A DNA stretch of 64,000 nt from Chryseobacterium sp. OSA05B. Its GTDB lineage: Bacteria > Bacteroidota > Bacteroidia > Flavobacteriales > Weeksellaceae. How positions within the stretch are numbered: the stretch's first letter is position 1; each line of letters opens with the position of its first letter. The notes beneath the pieces are model-generated. The model had not been told where the DNA came from. It made no database searches and saw only the letters and a list, made by a program, of their open reading frames with translations. Position numbers and translations under genes: made by a program. Of the stretch, positions 57,231-64,000 are shown one piece after another. Where the stretch lies: assembly GCF_019970065.1 (NCBI RefSeq), contig NZ_JAHXYH010000002.1, positions 496,001 to 560,000 on the forward strand. The letters are read 5' to 3'.

Positions 57231-60200
57231 ATGGTAGAAATGTTTATAAGACGAAAGGTGCTTTCGTTGGTGATTTCCATTGTATTTGTACTGCTGGGAA
57301 TTATGGCATTAATGAAGATGCCCATCACACAGTTTCCGGATATTGTACCGCCTTCGGTAACTGTAACTGCAAAATACACCGGAGCCAATGCCGAAGTGTC
57401 TGCCAATGCGGTAGCGCTTCCTTTGGAACGTGCAATTAACGGGGTTCCCGGAATGACGTATATGTCTACAGTGACCTCCAATGACGGACTTACCTTAATT
57501 CAGGTATTTTTCGAAGTAGGTACCGATCCTGATGTGGCGGCAGTGAACGTTCAGAACAGGGTAACCACTATTCTTGATGAACTTCCGGAAGAAGTAATCA
57601 GGGCCGGAGTTACTACAGAAAAAGAGGTGAACAGCATGCTGATGTATCTCAATATCACGAGTGCAGATCCGGGCCAGGATGAACAGTTCATCTACAATTT
57701 TACAGATATCAATGTCCTTCAGGAACTGAAACGTATCGATGGAGTGGGGCGTGCCGAGATCATGGGGCAGAAAGAATATTCTATGAGGATATGGCTGGAT
57801 CCGCAGAAAATGGCAGCGTACAGTATTTCAGCAGATGAAGTGATCAGTTCCCTGCAGAAACAAAATATTTCAGCAGCACCCGGGAAAGTAGGAGAGACAT
57901 CAGGAAAAACCTCCAGCCAGCTGCAGTATGTCATTAAATATAAAGGTAAATTCTTTGAACCTAAACAGTATGAGGAAGTTCCGATCCGATCCGATGTGAA
58001 CGGAACCATCCTGAAGCTGAAAGATATTGCTAAAGTGGAATTCGGAGCCATGAACTACGGAATGGTTTCCAAGACAGACGGAAGACCATCTGCATCCATT
58101 ATGATGAAGCAGCGGCCGGGTTCTAATGCCTCCGAAGTCATTGAAAACGTGAAGGCGAAAATGGAAGAATTAAAAGTTACTTCATTTCCTCCCGGAATGG
58201 AATATAATATGGCCTATGATGTTTCCAGATTCCTTGATGCCTCTATCAGTGAGGTATTAGTGACACTTATCGAGGCGTTTGTTCTTGTGGGAATTGTTGT
58301 TTTTATTTTCCTTCAGGACTGGCGTTCCACTTTGATTCCGGTGCTTGCCGTTCCGGTTGCATTGGTAGGAACATTTGCTTTTATGGATATGCTGGATTTT
58401 TCTGTGAATCTTTTAACTCTGTTTGCTCTAGTTCTCGCCATTGGAATTGTGGTGGATAACGCGATTGTCGTCGTCGAGGCCGTCCATGTAAAAATGGAGG
58501 AAGGAATGAAACCTCTTGAAGCAACCATTAGTGCCACCAAAGAAATAGCAGGAGCGGTTGTAGCGATTACCATTGTGATGTCTGCCGTATTTATTCCGGT
58601 AGCATTTCTGGAAGGTCCCGTGGGCGTATTCTACCGCCAGTTCTCACTGACATTGGCCATAAGTATTGTCATCTCGGGAGTGAATGCACTGACACTGACT
58701 CCGGCACTCTGTGCTATTATTTTAAAACCCCATAATCATGACAAAAAGAAAACCATTGTCGATAAGTTTTTCCAGAGCTTCAACGAAGGTTTTGAAAGGC
58801 TGACCGAAAGTTATGTAGGGATTTTATCAAAATTTGCAACAAGAACGGTCGTTACCTTTGGAATTCTGTTTCTGTTCATTGTATTGACTATTGTCACCAG
58901 CAGATTCCTTCCAACCGGATTTATCCCGATGGAAGATCAGGGAATGGTATACGTAAGCGTTACAACACCTCAGGGAGCTACAGTGGAAAGAACAGAAAAA
59001 GTACTGGACGAGGTTACCGTAATGGCGAAGAAAATAAAAGGAGTAGAAAATGTAACCACACTTGCCGGATACAGCATTGTAACAGAAATTGCAGGCTCTT
59101 CTTACGGAATGGCGATGATCAACCTTAAAGACTGGAAAGAACGAGATCTGTCTGTAAATGAACTGATCGCTGAACTTTCTGATAAGACAGAAAGCATTGC
59201 CGATGCGCAGATTGAGATCTTTGCTCCGCCTACCGTCCCTGGATTTGGCAATACCAGCGGTTTTGAGCTGCGTCTCCTTGACAGAACAGGTGGGACGATT
59301 GAAAATACAGATAAGATCACAAAAGATTTCGTTAAGAAACTGAATGAATCTCCTGAGCTTCAGAACAGTTTTACCAGCTTCGATGCTACTTTTCCGCAGT
59401 ATATGATCCACATGGATTATGATATGGCAGCGAAAAAAGGAATCTCTGTAGACAATGCGATGTCTACGCTTCAAACGATGTTAGGATCTTATTATGCGAC
59501 CAATTTTATCCGCTTCAGTCAGATGTATAAAGTAATGGTACAGGCAGATCCGGAACAGAGGGATACACCCGAAAGTATTCTGAATCTGTATTTAAAGAAT
59601 GACAAAGGCGAAATGGTTCCCTTCTCAACCTTTATCACCATTGAAAAAGTATACGGACCTGAAGTTTTGACGAGGTATAATATGTATATGTCTGCGATGA
59701 TCAATGGGGAACCTGCAGACGGATACAGCTCAGGAGATGCCATTGGTGCAGTAGAGCGTATAGCGAAAGAAACCCTTCCGAGAGGTTTTGATATAGAATG
59801 GTCCGGGATGACCCGGGAAGAAATTTTATCAGGAAATCAAACGGTGTATATTTTCATGATCTGTCTTTTGTTTGTGTATCTCTTACTGGCAGCACAATAT
59901 GAAAGTTTCCTTCTTCCGATGCCTGTACTGCTGAGCCTTCCGACCGGAATTTTCGGATCTTATATAGCGCTTGTGCTTACAGGGCTGGATAACAATATTT
60001 ATGCACAGGTAGCATTAGTAATGCTGATTGGGCTTTTAGCAAAAAATGCAATTCTTATCGTGGAATTTGCTGTAGCCAGAAACAAACAGGGATATGATAT
60101 TGTTCCGGCGGCGATAGAAGGGGCAAGACAACGTCTCCGTCCTATTCTGATGACATCCTTTGCTTTTATAGCAGGTCTTATTCCGCTGTGTATAGCTTCA

Positions 60201-60353
60201 GGAGCCGGTGCAGTAGGAAACCGTTCCATTGGTACTGCGGCTGCAGGTGGAATGCTTATCGGTACTGTTTTCGGTCTGGTGGTGATTCCGGGGCTGTATA
60301 TATTCTTTGCAAAACTTGAAAATAAAAAGAAAAATGAAGAGATCAAATCTTAG
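57231..60353 (+). CDS. RND multidrug efflux permease (HAE1 family)
   Basis: 1040 residues, standard AcrB-type length. Opens with FIRRKVLSLVISIVFVLLGIMALMKMPITQFPDIVPPSV; 12 transmembrane segments. The TM4 motif reads GIVVDNAIVVVE: Asp409 matches AcrB Asp407, but Asn410 replaces the second Asp (AcrB Asp408) of the usual proton relay. TM10 keeps the Lys (LIGLLAKNAILIVE). Proton antiporter for drugs, detergents or bile salts. Overlaps the channel gene start by 20 bp. Confidence 0.95.
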   Translation: MVEMFIRRKVLSLVISIVFVLLGIMALMKMPITQFPDIVPPSVTVTAKYTGANAEVSANAVALPLERAINGVPGMTYMSTVTSNDGLTLIQVFFEVGTDPDVAAVNVQNRVTTILDELPEEVIRAGVTTEKEVNSMLMYLNITSADPGQDEQFIYNFTDINVLQELKRIDGVGRAEIMGQKEYSMRIWLDPQKMAAYSISADEVISSLQKQNISAAPGKVGETSGKTSSQLQYVIKYKGKFFEPKQYEEVPIRSDVNGTILKLKDIAKVEFGAMNYGMVSKTDGRPSASIMMKQRPGSNASEVIENVKAKMEELKVTSFPPGMEYNMAYDVSRFLDASISEVLVTLIEAFVLVGIVVFIFLQDWRSTLIPVLAVPVALVGTFAFMDMLDFSVNLLTLFALVLAIGIVVDNAIVVVEAVHVKMEEGMKPLEATISATKEIAGAVVAITIVMSAVFIPVAFLEGPVGVFYRQFSLTLAISIVISGVNALTLTPALCAIILKPHNHDKKKTIVDKFFQSFNEGFERLTESYVGILSKFATRTVVTFGILFLFIVLTIVTSRFLPTGFIPMEDQGMVYVSVTTPQGATVERTEKVLDEVTVMAKKIKGVENVTTLAGYSIVTEIAGSSYGMAMINLKDWKERDLSVNELIAELSDKTESIADAQIEIFAPPTVPGFGNTSGFELRLLDRTGGTIENTDKITKDFVKKLNESPELQNSFTSFDATFPQYMIHMDYDMAAKKGISVDNAMSTLQTMLGSYYATNFIRFSQMYKVMVQADPEQRDTPESILNLYLKNDKGEMVPFSTFITIEKVYGPEVLTRYNMYMSAMINGEPADGYSSGDAIGAVERIAKETLPRGFDIEWSGMTREEILSGNQTVYIFMICLLFVYLLLAAQYESFLLPMPVLLSLPTGIFGSYIALVLTGLDNNIYAQVALVMLIGLLAKNAILIVEFAVARNKQGYDIVPAAIEGARQRLRPILMTSFAFIAGLIPLCIASGAGAVGNRSIGTAAAGGMLIGTVFGLVVIPGLYIFFAKLENKKKNEEIKS

Positions 60354-61785
60354 AAATATAGGGTATGGAATGGCGTTATTGAGCATAGTATCATGCTCCG
60401 TTCCAAAGGTGACTGAACTGAAAAAAGCGCAGACACTGCCGAATGAAGTGATAAAAACTGAAAATATTTCAGATGCACACCGTTTTCAGCAGATTAATCT
60501 CAAAGCCTATTTTACGGATCCTTATCTGTTGGATCTTTTTGAGAAGGTGGTAAAGGCTAATCCTGATTTTCAGATTGCGCAGCAACGGGTAGAAATTGCA
60601 AACAGTTTTTTACAGCGTTCGAAGATGGATCTGCTGCCTTCTCTTGAAATAGGAGCCTCTGCTTCAGGGGATCGCTATGGGAAATATACCATGGAAGGCG
60701 TTGGGAATTATGATACTAATCTGTCACCCAACATTACAGAAGATCAGAAGATCAACCGCGATTTTACCCCGAATTACTGGCTGGGTGCACGAAGCAGCTG
60801 GGAAATTGACGCCTGGGGAAAACTTAAGAATAAAAAACTGGCGGCCCAGAAAAAATATCTGGCTTCTACAGAAGGGCTTCTTCTGTTGCAGGTAGAGTTA
60901 TTTACAGATATTGCCAACCTGTATTATCAGCTGGTTGCACTGGACAACCGGCTGGCGATTTATCAGAAAAACTATAATCTTCAGCAGAGAGCTTTCGAAA
61001 TAGTGCTCGCTCAGAGGGAAGTAGGAAAAGCTACGGAACTGGCTGTTCAGCAGTTTAAAGCACAGAATAATAACTGGCTGGCCGAAATTGAACATATAAA
61101 AGTGGAGATTGTAACGGTAGAACAGGCCATCACAACATTAACAGGGAGTTACGGCGGTGGAGTCAAACGCGGAACCTTACTGATGCCCACCAATATGGAC
61201 ATTCTGAATACAACTATTAATGTAGAATCCGTGATTCATTCAAGGCCGGATGTTGCAGCGAATTATTATGTGCTGGAAGCTTCTCAGGCCGATGCAAAGG
61301 CGGCAAGAGCTGCTTTTTATCCAAAAATTGATCTTGGAGCCAGTTTCGGACTGAATTCTTTTTCTGCCGGAAATTTCTTCAGTCCTGGTTCTCTGGCCGG
61401 GCAGCTGTTGGGAGGACTGATGGTACCAGTTTTTAATAAAGGACAGTTGAAACATGATTTTAAGGTCGCCGGGAAAGAACAGGAAATTGCTTTTCTCAAT
61501 TATCAGAAGAGCATTACGACAGCATTCAATGAGCTTCAGTCTATTCTGAAACAGACGAAGATTTATGAAAGGATGCTCCAGCTGAAATCGGAAGAGGTAG
61601 GTTTCCTGGACCGTGGTGTGGAAGTTTCCAATGATCTGTACCTGACGGGATATGCCAATTATTTTGAACTGATCAATTCTCAGAAAAGCAAACTGACCGC
61701 TGAGCTGGATCTTCTCCAGTTTCAGCATCAGAATACCAGGAATAATGTCTTACTTTTTAAAGCATTAGGCGGGAAACTGGATTGA
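60334..61785 (+). CDS. TolC/NodT-type outer-membrane efflux lipoprotein
   Basis: 483 residues from ATG 60334 (codon 10 of a longer frame from 60307), giving a lipobox VSCS. Two OEP repeats: LVLADPYLLDLFEKVVKANPDFQIAQQRVE-type start and FNKGQLKHDFKVAGKEQEIAFLNYQKSITTAFNEL. Forms the trimeric outer-membrane duct. Overlaps the pump gene by 20 bp, so translation is coupled. Confidence 0.93.
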   Translation: MKRSNLRNIGYGMALLSIVSCSVPKVTELKKAQTLPNEVIKTENISDAHRFQQINLKAYFTDPYLLDLFEKVVKANPDFQIAQQRVEIANSFLQRSKMDLLPSLEIGASASGDRYGKYTMEGVGNYDTNLSPNITEDQKINRDFTPNYWLGARSSWEIDAWGKLKNKKLAAQKKYLASTEGLLLLQVELFTDIANLYYQLVALDNRLAIYQKNYNLQQRAFEIVLAQREVGKATELAVQQFKAQNNNWLAEIEHIKVEIVTVEQAITTLTGSYGGGVKRGTLLMPTNMDILNTTINVESVIHSRPDVAANYYVLEASQADAKAARAAFYPKIDLGASFGLNSFSAGNFFSPGSLAGQLLGGLMVPVFNKGQLKHDFKVAGKEQEIAFLNYQKSITTAFNELQSILKQTKIYERMLQLKSEEVGFLDRGVEVSNDLYLTGYANYFELINSQKSKLTAELDLLQFQHQNTRNNVLLFKALGGKLD

Positions 61786-61804
61786 TTTTTACTTTTTTTA
61801 CGAT

Positions 61805-61832
61805 GAAAGCCGCCCCTGAGGGCGGCTTTCTT
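61805..61832 (+). terminator. Terminator of the RND operon
   Basis: Eleven-bp GC-rich perfect stem GAAAGCCGCCC / GGGCGGCTTTC with a CTGA loop; 19 nt after the stop. Confidence 0.85.
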
Positions 61833-61891
61833 TATTGTTTTTACAAGACCTGCAATGAAACAGATCTGTTATAGTAAAGCTAAAGCTCTGA

Positions 61892-62320
61892 TTATTTAAC
61901 CAGCTCGATATTAACTGCAGAGAATCCTTTCGGAGATTTTTCTTTCTCGAAAGATACTTTGTTCCCCTTTTTTACAGGGTGTGCACAACTGTTGTTGTGA
62001 AAGAAAACATTTTCTTTGCTGTTGTCTTCAGTAATGAAACCATATCCTTTTTCACTGTGGAAAGTAATGATTCCGGTCTTTCTGATGTCTTCCGCAATAA
62101 TCGGAGCTGCACCAAGTTGGATCTCGTCAATGTTTACTTCCAGTCTTTCTCTGTCTTCAGGAGGTGTAGAGGTAAGTCTTCCGAATTCATCTACATACAT
62201 GAAAACATCGTCCGCACCTTTGTTGTTATTCGTTTTACGATCTTCGCGTCTCAGCGCTTTTTCTTTTTGCTTTTGAATTTTTTTCTTGAAATTTTCTTTT
62301 TTAGAAAAAGAGTCTGCCAT
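61892..62320 (-). CDS. Cold-shock-domain protein with charged N-terminal extension
   Basis: 142 residues. The C-terminal ~65 residues are a CSD: KTGIITFHSEKGYGFITEDNSKENVFFHNNSC with RNP1 (KGYGFI) and RNP2 (NVFFH) motifs, though the order and distances fit CspA. The N-terminal ~75 residues are highly basic then acidic (Lys-rich coiled coil and DDVFMYVDEFGR). Nucleic-acid binding, possibly translation-linked. AT-rich spacer upstream. Confidence 0.9.
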   Translation of the reverse strand: MADSFSKKENFKKKIQKQKEKALRREDRKTNNNKGADDVFMYVDEFGRLTSTPPEDRERLEVNIDEIQLGAAPIIAEDIRKTGIITFHSEKGYGFITEDNSKENVFFHNNSCAHPVKKGNKVSFEKEKSPKGFSAVNIELVK

Positions 62321-63112
62321 AAATTATTCTAGTATTTAATTTTATATTGTAATATTTGTCTACCTGATCTGCCATATGCTGGGTAAGCCCGCAGTCGTCC
62401 GTCTGTTCTTCTTTATGAAACGAAACGTTGAAAACAGTTTTGTTTTTGGTCGTTCATCAGTAAAAGAAGTGATTTTTTAAAAAATGAGGCATCTGAAAAA
62501 GCGGGAACTGATAAGAAAGAATTTCTATACTATAACAGAGGGCAAAGGCAGCGGCCTATTAATTAATATACAAATATACGATAATTAACTGAATAAACCT
62601 ATTTTAAATCATTGATTATCAAAATGTATTTCCCCCCGTATAAAAACAGAACCTTCACTCCATCCAATGACAGAGGGAATAAAACAGAGTCCGGTAAATA
62701 TAATGAGACGGCCTTGATGACTTTCTATTAAATATATGCTTTATTTAAAAGTCGGTAAAAATAAAAAATCCCCAGCAAACTGAGGATTATGAAAAATAAT
62801 ATATTATAAAAATGAAGTGGTGTATAATACGGTTTACAGAGCTGCAAATGCTGTGCCTAAAAATCACTTATTTTGGATTTCTATTGAATAAATGTCGGAT
62901 TTCAGGAGGATTGAAGGGTGTATTGTATTGGTATGTAATGTGATATATCCTTCGTGTGGTATCTTAAAAAATGATTATTTTTTTTAATTGAATTCATAGT
63001 TTATCACAACATTTGTATGAAATTCGGAATTCCTTACACGTTCCGAAAGATTCACCATGATGAATTGAATGCTATTGCCCATCTTTGGTTAATAACATTT
63101 AAAAAAAATACA
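62321..63112. other. 792-bp spacer with no recognised gene
   Basis: AT-rich, no ORF over 60 codons. A hairpin AATCCCCAG / CTGAGGATT at 62767-62788 has a T-rich tail on the minus strand, so it could end a short minus-strand transcript coming from the right; a 31-codon ORF (about 62906-63001, minus strand) lies there but has no other support. Confidence 0.4.
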
Positions 63113-63868
63113 ATGTCAACACAAGATGTCAAAGGAAAAGTCGTATTAATTGCCGGAGGTGGCAAAAATTTAGGAGGATTGCTGAGCAGAGGTTTTGCAG
63201 CAAAGGGAGCAAAACTGGCCATTCATTATAACAGTGAAAGCTCCAGGGCAGACAGTGAGAAAACCCTCGCAGAAGTTCAGGCCCTGGGAGCAGAAGCATT
63301 TTTGTTTCAGGGAGACCTTACAAAAGTCGATAATATAGCAGCGTTTTTTGATGAAGCTGTTTCTAAATTCGGAGGCATTGATATCGCGATCAATACAGTA
63401 GGGATGGTCCTGAAAAAACCTTTTGCCGAAACCACGGAGGAAGAATATGACACCATGTTCAATGTTAATTCAAAATCAGCGTATTTCTTTCTTCAGGAAG
63501 CCGGTAAAAAACTGAATGATAATGGAAAAATCTGTACCATTGTGACCTCTTTACTGGCTGCTTACACAGGTCTGTATTCTACCTATGCAGGGGCAAAAGC
63601 TCCGGTGGAACATTTTACAAGAGCTGCTTCCAAGGAATTTGGTGAGAGAGGAATTTCCGTAACGGCAGTAGCGCCGGGGCCCATGGATACGCCTTTCTTT
63701 TACGGACAGGAATCTGATGATGCGGTGGCTTACCACAAATCTGCATCTGCATTGGGTGGACTGACCGATATTAAAGATATCGCTCCTTTGGTTGAATTTC
63801 TGGTAACAGAAGGCTGGTGGATCACAGGTCAGACCATCTTTGCAAACGGCGGATACACAACAAGATAA
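63113..63868 (+). CDS. Short-chain dehydrogenase/reductase (SDR)
   Basis: 251 residues from ATG 63113; an in-frame ATG at 63017 would add a non-family extension of 32 residues. Classical SDR: VVLIAGGGKNLGGLLSR (T/A-G-x-x-x-G-x-G variant), INTVG, catalytic Ser in IVTSLLAA and Y-x-x-x-K in YAGAK. C-terminal GQTIFANGGYTTR. NAD(P)-dependent oxidoreductase, substrate unknown; cytosolic. Confidence 0.92.
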   Translation: MSTQDVKGKVVLIAGGGKNLGGLLSRGFAAKGAKLAIHYNSESSRADSEKTLAEVQALGAEAFLFQGDLTKVDNIAAFFDEAVSKFGGIDIAINTVGMVLKKPFAETTEEEYDTMFNVNSKSAYFFLQEAGKKLNDNGKICTIVTSLLAAYTGLYSTYAGAKAPVEHFTRAASKEFGERGISVTAVAPGPMDTPFFYGQESDDAVAYHKSASALGGLTDIKDIAPLVEFLVTEGWWITGQTIFANGGYTTR

Positions 63869-63870
63869 TT

Positions 63871-63905
63871 AGGTTGGGAAGATGGAAGCGGGGAGAGGAA
63901 AGTCC
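63871..63905. repeat. Purine-rich phrase (GGAAGATGGAAGCGGGGAGAG type)
   Basis: Related to the phrase at 10872-10908; lies just after the SDR stop. Confidence 0.45.
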
Positions 63906-63914
63906 TAATTTAAC

Positions 63915-63941
63915 CATGTCAGGGTTCAAAACCTTGACATG
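63915..63941. repeat. Palindromic element CATGTCAGGGTT / AACCTTGACATG
   Basis: Twelve-bp arms with one mismatch and a 3-nt loop; no T run. Similar AACCTTGACA-type palindromes are common in flavobacterial spacers (from memory). Confidence 0.5.
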
Positions 63942-64000
63942 ATTAATGCTTTTCAAATTCAGTTAGTTAGGTTTTATTATTACCATTAAAATACAAAGCA

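Noticed and set aside
58827..59474. Minus-strand ORF of 215 codons
   Set aside because: Antisense to the RND pump; His/Cys/Phe-rich shadow composition.
63017..63112. N-terminal extension of the SDR
   Set aside because: The SDR domain begins at 63113 and the extra 32 residues have no SDR features.
63915..63941. tRNA T-arm-like GGTTCAAAACC
   Set aside because: No acceptor, D or anticodon arms around it; it is a palindromic element.

Overview
The window looks like a chromosomal segment of a Weeksellaceae flavobacterium (Bacteroidota), most likely Chryseobacterium or a close relative. Evidence: AT-rich spacers, many TAnnTTTG-type -7 promoter elements, few Shine-Dalgarno sites, a gliding/type IX lipoprotein GldD, a Bacteroidota-type (subtype iii) T6SS sheath pair, DUF4139/SIMPL/VWA periplasmic proteins, and lipoproteins with short S/A-C lipoboxes. 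Genus assignment is inference from protein style; there is no rRNA or tRNA gene in the window. I see no prophage, IS element, integrase or CRISPR array, so this is mostly core genome with a few decayed or variable spacers.

Layout. 1-3.4 kb: partial L,D-transpeptidase, membrane protein, aspartyl protease-PDZ protein, esterase. 3.6-7.8 kb: a NarL-type two-component system flanked by two paralogous small lipoproteins and an outer-membrane barrel. 8-17.7 kb: tyrS, an ECF sigma factor, lipA, a serine hydrolase, an AraC/MFS divergent pair, a STAS protein, an FAD oxidoreductase. 17.8-28.3 kb: VWA + DUF4139 operon, SIMPL protein, amidohydrolase-SnoaL fusion, and a LytS/LytTR two-component system with three membrane or secreted genes between kinase and regulator. 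28.3-38.9 kb: lipocalin, cinA, a three-domain GH18/NodB/GT2 protein, two tandem M13 peptidases. 39-47.5 kb: an unrecognised protein, tssB-tssC, a lipoprotein, mutY, gldD, a PfkB kinase, a SurA-like chaperone. 47.7-55.6 kb: nitronate monooxygenase, hydrolases, rhodanese, queG, DUF2459, a second L,D-transpeptidase, SRPBCC. 55.7-64 kb: an RND efflux operon, a cold-shock-domain protein, an SDR.

The most interesting signal is regulatory. Three spacers (20651-20680, 21481-21510, 23575-23604) carry the same 9-bp direct repeat ACTTGGTGA with exactly 21 bp periodicity, the geometry used by LytTR-family regulators. They sit upstream of the DUF4139-VWA operon, the SIMPL gene and the LytS-type kinase gene, whose LytTR partner is encoded at 27541-28275. 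This suggests an undescribed envelope regulon, although the repeats face opposite ways relative to their genes at different sites. Second, spacers, mostly at the 3' ends of genes, carry several families of degenerate phrase-like repeats and hairpin elements. Third, several genes have start codons only 4-6 nt after a TAnnTTTG box, suggesting leaderless or near-leaderless transcripts.
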